Below the pieces are notes generated by a model that saw nothing but the letters and a program-made list of their open reading frames with translations, did no database searches and was not told the origin of the DNA. A stretch of DNA of 64,000 bases from Streptomyces paradoxus (lineage in GTDB: Bacteria; Actinomycetota; Actinomycetes; Streptomycetales; Streptomycetaceae), in contig NZ_JACHGV010000008.1 in assembly GCF_014202475.1 (NCBI RefSeq), positions 186,001 through 250,000 on the forward strand, given 5' to 3'. Both the position numbers and the translations under genes were made by a program. Positions 26,690-35,245 of the stretch are shown piece by piece (within the stretch, counting starts at the first letter, position 1; every line of letters starts with the position of its first letter).

Positions 26690-26742
26690 CTGCGGTGTCC
26701 CTTCGGATGGGTGGAATGTGAGCGGGCAGTGGGGCGCGGGGC

Positions 26743-28161
26743 TCAGGCGTGCGGGGCGGGCCGGCCGAGCAGCCACAGCGCGCACGCCGACAGACACAGG
26801 GCGGCGGCGCCGCAGCCGAGCGGCAGGGCCAGGGCGGCGCCCGGAGGCAGTTGGAACAGGACGACCGCTCCGGCCCCGCCCGCCGCCGTCAGACAGATCC
26901 CTGCCGACGACCAGGCCGCCCCGAACGCCTGGAGCAGCAGCGCGGTCCACAGAACGGCCGCGAGCAGCAGCAGGGCGACGGGGTCGGCGCCGGTGAACAC
27001 GGCCGCGGGCAGCAGCGGGGCGAGATAGGCGAGCAGACAGAGGCCGAGGATGCCGGCCGAGCGCAGCAGGAACCCCGCGGGCGTGGCGGTGGCGCGCAAC
27101 GCGGCGACGGACAGGCCGCGGTAGCGATACAGCAGCCATTCCGCCGGTCCCATGCTCAGGGTCAGCACGATCACCGCGTACGGCTCCTCCCGCCCCTCCA
27201 GCAGCACCAGCACTCCCGCGGCCAGCCCGAACAGGCCGTACGGCAGGGACCACAGCACACGCGGCCGGTTCGCGCCGGCGACGGCCGGGACGGCGAGGGC
27301 ACCCCGCAGGACCCAGCCGGTCGCGGAGAGCGTGGCGAGCAGCGCCAGCAGGGGCAGCCCGGCCCGGAGTGCGGGGCCGGGCTCCCACCACGGCAGGACG
27401 GCGGCCCCCGCGACCAGCGGGCTGAGCGCGGCCAGCAGCAGCCGCTCCCGCCCCAGCACCAGCAGGACACCGGCCGCCGCCAGGTACGCGGACTGGGCTG
27501 CCGCCACCAGGGTCACCGGCCCGCCGCCGGCCGGCAGTGCGGCGACCGTCGTGGCCACCACGGCTCCGACGGGCGCGCCGGCGAGGAGGGTACGGCCCGC
27601 CTCCCGGCGTCCGGTCGCCAGCCGCAGGTGCGCGCGATGGCCGAGTGCCTGCCCCCACGTCCAGGAGACGAGCCCGGCGACGATGAGGGCGGGGGCGTAC
27701 CCGCCGGCGTCCCACAGCGGCGCGGTCAGCAGGTAGGCGAGACCGGGCAGGGCGAACAGCACGCCCCGCAGCAGGCAGCGCACGGTGTCGGGGCGCCAGG
27801 GGTCGGCCGCCCGAGCGGGTTCGGGGAACGTGCGCGGCACCCGCTCGTACAGCGCGGAGGCCAGGGAGAAGAGGTTCGGGTGGCCGTACCGTTCGCTGAT
27901 CAGGGAGGCGGACAGGCCCTCCGCCTCCAGCAGCGCGGCCACCTCGTAGGGATGGACGGCGGGGCCTATGCGGTCGGCGAGTTCGGCGGCGAGTTCACTG
28001 ACCGCCTCGTCGTCGGGAGCGCGCCGGGGCAGCCGGATGGCGAGCGTGGCGTCGTCGAGGGCCCAGCGTGGCCGTCGGCGCGGCGGACGGGTACCGGCCA
28101 GCCGGATGGCCAGCGTGTCCTGCTCGGCACCGCCGGGTTCGAGGGACATCGGCCCGCTCAC
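26743..28161 (-). CDS. Polytopic membrane protein of the exopolysaccharide operon
   Basis: The 472-residue protein begins at GTG 28161 within the stop codon of the glycosyltransferase gene. Residues 1-125 are cytosolic and charged, with a segment DRIGPAVHPYEVAALLEAEG then ISERYGHPNLFSLASALYER. Residues 130-470 hold about twelve hydrophobic helices with few charges. It occupies the position of a polymer exporter or flippase and has about the size of PelG, but I see no specific PelG motif. A polysaccharide translocation role is inferred from context. Confidence 0.75.
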   Translation of the reverse strand: MSGPMSLEPGGAEQDTLAIRLAGTRPPRRRPRWALDDATLAIRLPRRAPDDEAVSELAAELADRIGPAVHPYEVAALLEAEGLSASLISERYGHPNLFSLASALYERVPRTFPEPARAADPWRPDTVRCLLRGVLFALPGLAYLLTAPLWDAGGYAPALIVAGLVSWTWGQALGHRAHLRLATGRREAGRTLLAGAPVGAVVATTVAALPAGGGPVTLVAAAQSAYLAAAGVLLVLGRERLLLAALSPLVAGAAVLPWWEPGPALRAGLPLLALLATLSATGWVLRGALAVPAVAGANRPRVLWSLPYGLFGLAAGVLVLLEGREEPYAVIVLTLSMGPAEWLLYRYRGLSVAALRATATPAGFLLRSAGILGLCLLAYLAPLLPAAVFTGADPVALLLLAAVLWTALLLQAFGAAWSSAGICLTAAGGAGAVVLFQLPPGAALALPLGCGAAALCLSACALWLLGRPAPHA

Positions 28162-29678
28162 CGGGCGAGGCTTCCGGAGCCGTTGACGGCCGGGGCGGGC
28201 AACCTGGCCCTGGTGGGCATGACCGTCAACTCCTGTTTCGGATGGGCCAGTTCCAGATAGACGGAACGAAACGTGTCAATGGTCTGCCGGAGGGTGAACT
28301 GCTCGATGACCCGCAGCCGGGCCGCCTCGCCCATCGCGCTGCGCCGTCCGGGATCGCCCAGCAGCTCCAGCGCGGCCGCGGCCATCGCCTCCGGATCGCG
28401 CGGAGGCACCACGAGCCCGGTGTCCCCGACGGCCTCGCGTACCCCGCCCACGTCGGTGGAGACGGTCGCCCGGCCGCAGGACATGGCCTCGATCAGGGTG
28501 AAGGGGAAGCCTTCGCTGATGCTGGAGAGCATCACGACGTTCCCGGCGGCGTAGGCGTCCTTGATGTCGTCGACGCGCCCTTCGAAGGTCACGGCGTCGG
28601 CGTGCCCGAGCTCGGCGGCCAGGGCCTCGCAGCGTTCCCGGTAGGCCTCTCCGCCACGGGGTGTCCCGCCGAACAACCGCAGCCGTGCGTGCGGGAGCCG
28701 GGCGCGGACCAGGGCGAAGGCCCGGATGAGGGTCTCCAGGTCCTTGATGGGGTCGACGCGGCCCGCCCAGCTGAGGGTCGGTGCGTCCGGTTCGGGTCCG
28801 GCCGCCGGGAACGCGGCGGGGTCGACGCCGTTGTAGACCGTGCGGATCGACGCCGGGTCGGCGCCGCCCTCCTCCTCCCACAGCCGGTTGTAGCGGTTGC
28901 CCGGTGTGATCAGGGCGGCCCGGCGGTAGCTCTCCTGCGCGAGCAGCCGGAAGAACCCGAGGATCACGGCCTTCACCGGCCAGCGGTAGGGCGCGGTGCG
29001 ATAGCCGAGGTAGCGCTCGCGCAGGTACACCCCGTGCTCGGTCAGCAGCAGTGGGACGCCGTGGCGTTCGAGGGCGGCGAGGCCCGGCAGCACGGCGACC
29101 CCGCCGCTGACCGCGTGCGCCACCCCGGTCTCGGGCGCCGGGGCGGCCAGCGGACGCAGGGCGTGTTCCAGCAGGGCGGTCGCGGTGATCGCGTCGTGCA
29201 GGGTCGGCCGTGCCTCGCGGACGGCGAGCCCGGGGCGGTTCCACAGCGCGGTGAGGATCGTGACGGCCCGGTCCGCGCGCAGGAAGGGGCTCAGCGTGCC
29301 GTCGGACGCGGCGCGTGCCAGCGCGTAGAGGGCGGGCGCGAACCCGTCCTCGGCGCGCGGGTCGAGCAGCGCGGCCAGGAACCGTTCGTAGGCGGCGGCG
29401 AGTTGGTTGCGGGCCCGGCCACGGGGCGGGCGGCCCTCGGGCGGGGCCCCCCACATGGGGACGGACAGGACGCCGGCGACGTGTTCGGGCAGGTCCCATA
29501 CGACCGGCTCACGTCCGGTGCCGGTGACGGCGATGACGTCGAAGGCGAGGTCGGGCATGCCCTGGACGAGCTGGTCGCACCAGACGCTGACGCCGCCGTG
29601 GCTGTGCGGGTAGGTGCCTTCGGTGAGCAGGGTGACGCGCGTTGCTCCGGTACCTCGCGCGCCCTGAGGAACGGGCAT
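28158..29678 (-). CDS. PelF-type GT4 glycosyltransferase (DUF3492 domain)
   Basis: The 506-residue protein starts at MPVPQGARG (ATG 29678). Residues 13-40 read TRVTLLTEGTYPHSHGGVSV then WCDQLVQGMPDL, the hallmark of the DUF3492 domain of PelF. The GT4 C-terminal domain begins at TVYNGVDPAAFPAAGPEPDA and has LSWAGRVDPIKDLETLIRAF and SEGFPFTLIEAMSCGRATVS (EX7E nucleotide-diphosphate site). PelF is the soluble polymerase of the bacterial Pel exopolysaccharide and uses UDP-HexNAc. It is translationally coupled to the membrane protein downstream, which suggests a synthase-exporter pair. Confidence 0.87.
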   Translation of the reverse strand: MPVPQGARGTGATRVTLLTEGTYPHSHGGVSVWCDQLVQGMPDLAFDVIAVTGTGREPVVWDLPEHVAGVLSVPMWGAPPEGRPPRGRARNQLAAAYERFLAALLDPRAEDGFAPALYALARAASDGTLSPFLRADRAVTILTALWNRPGLAVREARPTLHDAITATALLEHALRPLAAPAPETGVAHAVSGGVAVLPGLAALERHGVPLLLTEHGVYLRERYLGYRTAPYRWPVKAVILGFFRLLAQESYRRAALITPGNRYNRLWEEEGGADPASIRTVYNGVDPAAFPAAGPEPDAPTLSWAGRVDPIKDLETLIRAFALVRARLPHARLRLFGGTPRGGEAYRERCEALAAELGHADAVTFEGRVDDIKDAYAAGNVVMLSSISEGFPFTLIEAMSCGRATVSTDVGGVREAVGDTGLVVPPRDPEAMAAAALELLGDPGRRSAMGEAARLRVIEQFTLRQTIDTFRSVYLELAHPKQELTVMPTRARLPAPAVNGSGSLAR

Positions 29679-29772
29679 CGATGTGCTCCACGGCCGAGGA
29701 GTGGGGTGGTTCGGGCCGGTCCTGGCCCCCGTGGGGCGGCCAGGACCTTCAGGTCGTGCGCGGATGCGCCGT

Positions 29773-31902
29773 TCAGCCGTCTGTGCTGCGACCCACCCGG
29801 TCGGTGACGCCCGCGGGGACACGGGTGTCCGGGGCAGGCTTGGTGGCCGGGGCGGTCTCGGTGGCGGCGTCGGCGGCCGGAGCCACGGCGGAGGCCGGCA
29901 GGGTGAGGGCGAGCGGCGCGCCCGTGGAGGGCGTCCAGCCGGACACCGACCCGGCGTAGGCCTCGCCGAACGCGGAACCGGCCAGCGTGGTGCCGGTGGG
30001 CAGGGTCGCGGTGACCGCCAGTCCGTCCGGCGCGTCGACGGTCACCGTGCCGCCGATGCGGTAGGCGGTGATCTCTCCGGCTCTGACCGCGGCCTGCCAC
30101 TTGGCTCGGCGCTCGAGTTCCGCGCCGATGTCGCGCATCCGCAGGTTCACCACGGGGGTGTCCTCGGAGAACAGCGCCTCATAGCCGTTCAGGACGCCGT
30201 CGAGCACGGGGTAGGCGATGCGGTCCTCGGCCAGGTTCGACTGGTGGATGAAGTGCGGCTTGGGGTCGTTGGCCAGGACGTGCCCGAGGGCGATCTGCGT
30301 CTCCAGCGGCACGATGTGGTCCGCGTAGCCGGTGGCGGCGTCCAGCGGCGCCGAAAGACAGGTCGTGGTGGCCGGGTTGTCCTCGCAGATGCCGCTGCCT
30401 CCCTGGGCGCGGCTGGTGTAGATCCAGTTGTACTCGTCGACCTGCTCGGCCGCCCGTCCGGCGTTGTAGAAGACGTTCATCGGATAGCGGGGCACGGTCG
30501 TGGCCGGGCCGACCCGACGCTGGTCGGGCTCACGGGAGTTGTCGGAGCCGAGCCAGGCGATGTCGTTGTCGTCGAGGGCTAGCGCCAGGTTGGGGTTGTC
30601 CTCGGGCTGCTGCGGCAGCACCTTCATGCCGGAGTGCTCGCCGGTGACCAACTCGTCGTTCACCAGCGGGAGTCCGGCGCGCTCGCCCCAGACCCGGTTG
30701 GTGGCGATCTCGTCGGAGATGTCGTCGCGGCTCATCCACCGTGTGCTGCCGTCGGCGTCGGTCGCGCACTTCCAGGGGACCACGGTCGTGTCCTGCACGC
30801 AGCCGAGGAAGGGGTGCGAGTAGGTGTGGTTGATCCACCGGAACTCGCCCCGTCGCGCGATCAGCCGGTCGGCGAGCGGGTCGGCGCCGTTGTTGTCCTC
30901 CCGGTGGTCGACGCTGCCGGCGCCGTTGTAGGCGAAGTCGAGGGTGAAGTCCTTGCCGCTCTGCCAGGCGACGGCGTGGTCGACGTCCGCGGCCGTCATC
31001 CGGATCGGGTCGGGGGTCGCGCTGGGGTCGGTGCAGTCCACGTCACCGGGTGTGCAGTTGAGACGGCTGTTCCAGCGGTCGTCGGCGGCGAACACGTCGT
31101 CCACGTGGACGGAGAAGTAGTTCCGCGAGGCACCCAGGTGCACACCGCCGGTCATCCACTCCACGATGCCGCGGGCCAGGAGCCGGAACTGCTGCTGGTA
31201 CCGGTTGTAGACGAAGGTGACGACCAGCTCGCGCCGCCCGTCGTGCCGGTACTCGCCCACCAGCGTGCCCTTGGCCGACTGCCCGGGGATAGCCGCCTCC
31301 ACGTACGGGGTGAAGTCGGCCCCCGCCACCGGCTTGGACAGGTAGGCGTAACTCTCGCCGACGGCCGGATCGTTGTCCTCGAAGGGCACCGCCCCGTCGA
31401 GATAGCCGAAGGGGCCCGCCTTGCCGGCGGCGGTCACCTCCGCCCGCTTCCCGTCGATGCTGCCGGAGTAGCCCCCGTGGATCGGGTACTGCAGACCGGC
31501 TTCGGGACGCGCGTAGGTATAGGCGTCGACCTGGGGGATGTCGTACTTCTGCTCGTACGCCGTGAGCGCCGCCATCTCGGCGGAACCGGCCGGGAACGGG
31601 TTGTCGCTGGGCAGCACGACGGCCTGGAACCTGGCGCGCGGACGGCCGTCGACGGTGTCCGCGAGGAAGCCGGCGTCGATCACGGTCCGGCCGGACTGTG
31701 TGAGGTCGATCCGGGTGTACGGCGTTCCGGCCGCGGCCAGTTCGGCGGCTATCGCGTCGATGGACGGGCCGCCGTCGCTCACCACCAGCACCCGCAGATC
31801 GACGCGGGGTGTGGTGTCGGCGTGGGCCGCGCCGGCCGGCAGGCCCAGTGCGGCGATGAGCACGCCCACCGTGAGAACGGTGGTGCGTAAGGTCCGCTTC
31901 AT
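29773..31902 (-). CDS. Secreted Agd3-like polysaccharide deacetylase (CE18-type)
   Basis: The 709-residue protein has a signal peptide (MKRTLRTTVLTVGVLIAALG, cleavage after AHA near residue 28). An N-terminal beta-rich region (about 30-250; VDLRVLVVSDGGPSIDAIAA) matches the carbohydrate-binding part of Agd3. The catalytic region has FSVHVDDVFAADDRWN (His266, Asp268, Asp269) and RWINHTYSHPFLGCVQ (His359, His363), the Asp-His-His metal site of deacetylases. Fungal Agd3 deacetylates galactosaminogalactan. The C-terminus has a short beta module and an Ala/Thr/Pro tail. It is the first gene of the operon, and deacetylation would make the polymer cationic and adhesive. Confidence 0.85.
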   Translation of the reverse strand: MKRTLRTTVLTVGVLIAALGLPAGAAHADTTPRVDLRVLVVSDGGPSIDAIAAELAAAGTPYTRIDLTQSGRTVIDAGFLADTVDGRPRARFQAVVLPSDNPFPAGSAEMAALTAYEQKYDIPQVDAYTYARPEAGLQYPIHGGYSGSIDGKRAEVTAAGKAGPFGYLDGAVPFEDNDPAVGESYAYLSKPVAGADFTPYVEAAIPGQSAKGTLVGEYRHDGRRELVVTFVYNRYQQQFRLLARGIVEWMTGGVHLGASRNYFSVHVDDVFAADDRWNSRLNCTPGDVDCTDPSATPDPIRMTAADVDHAVAWQSGKDFTLDFAYNGAGSVDHREDNNGADPLADRLIARRGEFRWINHTYSHPFLGCVQDTTVVPWKCATDADGSTRWMSRDDISDEIATNRVWGERAGLPLVNDELVTGEHSGMKVLPQQPEDNPNLALALDDNDIAWLGSDNSREPDQRRVGPATTVPRYPMNVFYNAGRAAEQVDEYNWIYTSRAQGGSGICEDNPATTTCLSAPLDAATGYADHIVPLETQIALGHVLANDPKPHFIHQSNLAEDRIAYPVLDGVLNGYEALFSEDTPVVNLRMRDIGAELERRAKWQAAVRAGEITAYRIGGTVTVDAPDGLAVTATLPTGTTLAGSAFGEAYAGSVSGWTPSTGAPLALTLPASAVAPAADAATETAPATKPAPDTRVPAGVTDRVGRSTDG

Positions 31903-32300
31903 GCGGTGAGGTCCCCTCCCCGGGCAGGGGCGAGTACGGCTCCCGTGGAGCGGACGCACCCCCTTGCGTGCCGCCGGCGTCCCCCTCAGAAGCCGGTTCG
32001 TCACGCATCCGTCGCGTCACATAGTGATGTCTGTGTGGAGATTTCGCGGTCATGTTGCGGAACATGACGGAAAAGCGCAGGTGTCAAATGGGGTCCATTC
32101 GAAGGGGAGCGAGTCATTCCCGATCGCGCGATGAGGTCGGACCTGACCGGCGCGAGGGCCCGGCGTGCTGGTCCGGGCCTTGCGCGACGCACCGGCGGGC
32201 CGGAGGGGCCCGCCGGTCGTCGTGCCAGTGGTCCAGACCTGCGTGGACGCCTGGGTGTGGCGGCTTTCAGGTCACGGCTCGCCGGGTCGCGGACGGGGCG
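31903..32300. other. Upstream region of the exopolysaccharide operon
   Basis: No gene is seen here. The segment should contain the promoter of the operon reading left from 31902. A perfect stem-loop at 32192-32216 separates it from the secreted-protein gene. The A/T-richer patch around 32020-32100 is unusual for this genome and a likely promoter or control region, but no convincing -10/-35 pair stands out. Confidence 0.45.
32192..32216 (-). terminator. Stem-loop terminator after the secreted-protein gene
   Basis: CCGGCGGGCC at 32192-32201 pairs exactly with GGCCCGCCGG at 32207-32216 around a five-base loop. It lies about 85 bases beyond the stop of the gene that ends at 32301 and ahead of the exopolysaccharide operon promoter region, so it should insulate the two. 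Confidence 0.55.
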
Positions 32301-32834
32301 TCAGGGGCAGAGCACTCGCGTCACCGGCGTGTAGACCGGGCCGCCGCTGACATTCGTGGAGTCACTGAACTCGGCGTAGAAGTACGAGTAGAAGCCGACG
32401 TTGCCGTTGCAGCCGGAGTCGGCGGCGACGTCCAGCGTCAGGGTGACCGTTCGGCTCTGGCCGGGCGGGACGGTGGCGCCGTAATTGGCGCCGAGGTTGG
32501 CCGGGCCGGTCCCGGAACAGGGGGCGGGGCCGTTCGTGGTGGTCAGGCTGCACCCGCTGAAGCTGTACTTCAGGTCGGGGCGCTGTGTGGTCAGCCAGGT
32601 GGGCTCGATCGTCTGGTACACGAACCAGACGTCATGGGTGTTGTTGTTGGTGAGGGTCATCGACAGCTTGACCGAGCCGCCGGGCGTGGTGGTGGCGCTG
32701 TCGGTGGCGAAGGCCAGCTCCGCCGGTGCCGGGCCGGCCGCGCTCGCGCTGGGAGTCAGACCGAACACGGCGAGGGCGAAGGCGAGAGCGGCGGTGAGAC
32801 CGAAACGTCTCATCAAGGGTGATCGCATGGCCAC
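32301..32834 (-). CDS. Small secreted beta-sandwich protein
   Basis: The 177-residue product starts MAMRSPLMRRFGLTAALAFA and has a Sec signal ending in SASAAG (about residue 33). The mature chain looks like an immunoglobulin-type beta-sandwich: TTPGGSVKLSMTLTNNNTHD, VPPGQSRTVTLTLDVAADSG and TPVTRVLCP. Four cysteines could form two disulfides. Function is unknown. It reads in the same direction as the exopolysaccharide operon and may be a cell-surface adhesin or matrix protein, by position only. GTG 32834, ATG 32828 and ATG 32813 are all possible starts. Confidence 0.7.
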   Translation of the reverse strand: MAMRSPLMRRFGLTAALAFALAVFGLTPSASAAGPAPAELAFATDSATTTPGGSVKLSMTLTNNNTHDVWFVYQTIEPTWLTTQRPDLKYSFSGCSLTTTNGPAPCSGTGPANLGANYGATVPPGQSRTVTLTLDVAADSGCNGNVGFYSYFYAEFSDSTNVSGGPVYTPVTRVLCP

Positions 32835-33278
32835 GGAGGGTAGGCAGGGGCTGAGTGCAGCGTCTGCACCGAGGGGAAGGCGCCGCTCGCCGCTCGGCTG
32901 GAAGTGTTCATGAGGTGTACGGCCCGTGGTGAAAGTGTGGCGTCACGGCGGGGGTGGCGTTCGCCCAGGCAGTCGGTGCGCGCGTGGTCGGGGGTGCGGG
33001 ATGGGTGCCGCCGATCGCTTCCACGGCGTGGAGGCGCGACATTGGCGCGTAACGGATCCGGTCGGCGTCTCCGGCGCCCGTGATCACCCCGGGCTTCTCG
33101 GCCACCCGCAGGATTCCGGCCCGCCGGGGGGCCGGTCGAGTGCAGGAGCCGGGGGCAGTGTGCTTGCGGCTGACCGCTACGATGACTCGTCACCTGTCAG
33201 AATGGTGACTGCACGCGTAGCGCGTGTGTGCGACGCTGGTCACGTGTGGACGGATGCGGGCGAGAAAGGTGATGTGCC
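32835..33278. other. Intergenic region before msrA
   Basis: A plus-strand frame (32926-33282) and minus-strand frames of up to 126 codons are open but have no family resemblance. The region must contain the divergent promoters of the secreted protein and msrA. Nothing else was recognised. Confidence 0.35.
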
Positions 33279-33788
33279 ATGAGTGATGCCGAGGAGAGGG
33301 CGCTGCTTGCGGGCGGCTGCTTCTGGGGGATGCAGGAGCTGATCCGCTCGCTCCCCGGGGTGATCCGCACCCGGGTCGGCTACAGCGGTGACGACGGCAA
33401 GCCCCACGCCACCTACCGTGACCATGGGAAGCACGCGGAATCGATCGAGATCGTTTTCGATCCGACCGCCACGGACTACCGAGCGATCCTGGAGTACTTC
33501 TTCCAGATCCACGACCCGACCACGAGGGACCGGCAGGGCAACGACATCGGCCTGAGCTACCGCTCCGCCATCTTCTACCTCGACGACGAGCAGCGGCGCG
33601 TCGCGCAGGACACCATCGCCGACGTCGAGGCGTCCGGGCTCTGGCCGGGACCGGTCGTGACCGAGGTCGTGCCGGCCGGCGCGTTCTGGGAGGCCGAACC
33701 GGAGCACCAGGACTACCTCCAGCGCTACCCGGACGGCTACACCTGTCACTTCCCGCGCCCGAACTGGCGGTTGCCGAAGCGCGGCTGA
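33279..33788 (+). CDS. msrA: Peptide-methionine (S)-S-oxide reductase
   Basis: The 169-residue enzyme carries the MsrA signature LLAGGCFWGMQELIRSLPGV (nucleophile Cys in GCFWG), GYSGDDGKPHATYRDHGKHA and then AESIEIVFDPTATDYRAILE and FFQIHDPTTRDRQGNDIGLS. It reduces methionine S-sulfoxide in proteins in the cytosol. The C-terminus (YPDGYTCHFPRPNWRLPKRG) has one further cysteine for recycling. Typical short actinobacterial form. ATG 33279 follows a GAAAGG site. Confidence 0.95.
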   Translation: MSDAEERALLAGGCFWGMQELIRSLPGVIRTRVGYSGDDGKPHATYRDHGKHAESIEIVFDPTATDYRAILEYFFQIHDPTTRDRQGNDIGLSYRSAIFYLDDEQRRVAQDTIADVEASGLWPGPVVTEVVPAGAFWEAEPEHQDYLQRYPDGYTCHFPRPNWRLPKRG

Positions 33789-33801
33789 TCAGGACCGACG
33801 G

Positions 33802-33836
33802 CCCGGCCGGGGAGGGCGCTGCCCGCCCCGGCCGGG
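33802..33836 (+). terminator. Stem-loop terminator after msrA
   Basis: Bases 33802-33817 pair with 33821-33836 over 16 positions with one mismatch and a three-base loop, starting 13 bases after the msrA stop. No U-run follows, as is common in Streptomyces terminators. Confidence 0.65.
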
Positions 33837-33969
33837 GGCCTGTGTCGAGCGCGAGACCATCGCCGTCTGATGCCCACACGCTACCGTCACCGGTGTGACG
33901 GGTGACGCCAGGAGGGGCATGCTGATGCTCGTCCGAGGTGCCAGCGTGATTCCGAAGGGGAGACCGGTC

Positions 33970-34161
33970 ATGGGCAAGGAACTGCCGATGGGCACCGCCG
34001 CAGCGGCACGGCACGCCCGGTTCGGCAAGCTCCCCGAGCGCATACGTTTCGAGGACATGGCCGAAGAGGCGGAAGTCACGCCGAGGGGCGGGGCGACCGC
34101 GTACAACCCCGAGGGTTCGTGGAAGTACTACTCATGCCTCGCGCTTGATCTGGGCCTCTAG
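33970..34161 (+). CDS. Small conserved-type hypothetical protein
   Basis: ATG 33970 follows GAAGGGGAGA at a seven-base spacing, so it is preferred to the GTG at 33895. The 63-residue product (MGKELPMGTAAAARHARFGK, then LPERIRFEDMAEEAEVTPRG, GATAYNPEGSWKYYSCLALD) is charged, has no membrane segment and contains one cysteine. I do not know a function. Codon positions look genuinely coding (GC-rich third positions). Confidence 0.55.
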   Translation: MGKELPMGTAAAARHARFGKLPERIRFEDMAEEAEVTPRGGATAYNPEGSWKYYSCLALDLGL

Positions 34162-34241
34162 ACCCCCTCAGACACCCGAGGCCTCCAGTAAGGCCCAAAA
34201 CGGTTCGACGGCCCGGCGGGATCCTGACACAGTGACCCACC

Positions 34242-35195
34242 ATGGCGAACGCCGAGCATGTGACGGCCGTGGACGTGCACCTCATGCAGGGTCTGGCGCA
34301 GCGCGTCACCGCCGACCGCCCGGACCTGGTCAACAGCGACGCGTCCTACGGCGAGTTGGCCTGGAACTGGGGCAAGGGTTGTGCCGCTGACGGTGCGAGC
34401 TGGCGGCGCCGGATGTGGTACTCCGGCGAGGAACTGGTGGCGTGGGGCTGGGTCCACCTTCCGCGCCGGGTGAGGCGGAGCGACGGCTGGGTACGGGACG
34501 TCACCGGCGCCTACCTGGCCTACCAGGTGCACCCCGGCCACGCCGGGCTGGTCGACGAGGTGATCGACTGGTACGACGGCACGGCGGCGGGCCTCGAACG
34601 GACGGTCCTGCCGGGCGCGGCCGACGAGTACGCCCTGCAGCGGTGGGCGGCGCACGGATACGAAACCGACCCGGCCGGACTCGGCGACGACGGGACCTGG
34701 ACCCAGCTCAACGAGCGGGACCTCACCGACCTGGAACAGCCGGCACTGCCGGACGGCTTCCGGTTCCGCACCGCCGACGAGGCCGGGCCCGAGGCCGCTG
34801 TCCAAGCCCATCTGGACGCCTGGAGTCCCTCGACGTACACGGCCGAGAGCTACCAGGGCGTCCGGCGGACGCCGGCGTACCGCGGTGATCTGCACATCCT
34901 GGTGGAGGCGCCGGACGGGACGATGGCGGCCTCGACGATCATGTGGCTCGACGAAGCGAACAAGAGCGTGGAATTCGAGCCGGTCGGGACGCATCCGGGC
35001 TACCGGCGCCGAGGGCTGGCGAGGGCGATGCTTCTGCACGGCATGCGTCAGGCGCGGGCGGCCGGGGCCAATCACGCGACGGTGGCGTGCCTGGGCGCGC
35101 CGGGCCACCCCCAGGCACGCGGCCTCTACTACGGCGTCGGCTTCCGGGAGTTGTCGCGAGACGTGCCACTCGTCAAGGCCCCGACCCCGGGATGA
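34242..35195 (+). CDS. GNAT family N-acetyltransferase (tandem GNAT layout)
   Basis: The 317-residue protein has an N-terminal degenerate GNAT half (VWGWVHLPRRVRR-like strand pairs, LAYQVHPGHAGLVDEVIDWY) and a C-terminal active half. The active half contains GTMAASTIMWLDEANKSVEF, EPVGTHPGYRRRGLARAMLL (acetyl-CoA binding R/QxxGxG/A) and GAPGHPQARGLYYGVGFREL. The two-domain form is shared with mycothiol-synthase-like acetyltransferases. The substrate is unknown. Its end lies 51 bases from the convergent ABC-F gene. Confidence 0.82.
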   Translation: MANAEHVTAVDVHLMQGLAQRVTADRPDLVNSDASYGELAWNWGKGCAADGASWRRRMWYSGEELVAWGWVHLPRRVRRSDGWVRDVTGAYLAYQVHPGHAGLVDEVIDWYDGTAAGLERTVLPGAADEYALQRWAAHGYETDPAGLGDDGTWTQLNERDLTDLEQPALPDGFRFRTADEAGPEAAVQAHLDAWSPSTYTAESYQGVRRTPAYRGDLHILVEAPDGTMAASTIMWLDEANKSVEFEPVGTHPGYRRRGLARAMLLHGMRQARAAGANHATVACLGAPGHPQARGLYYGVGFRELSRDVPLVKAPTPG

Positions 35196-35245
35196 GGCGG
35201 GGGACGGCGCTTCCGGCGTCCGGGATGAACGCGGGTCCCCCCGGC

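Noticed and set aside
29683..30582. 299-codon plus-strand frame over the deacetylase gene
   Set aside because: Gly/Val/Arg-rich antisense shadow. The minus strand encodes a signal peptide and both metal-site motifs of the deacetylase.
33895..33969. Upstream GTG start for the 63-residue protein before the acetyltransferase
   Set aside because: The internal ATG at 33970 has a much better ribosome site at correct spacing.
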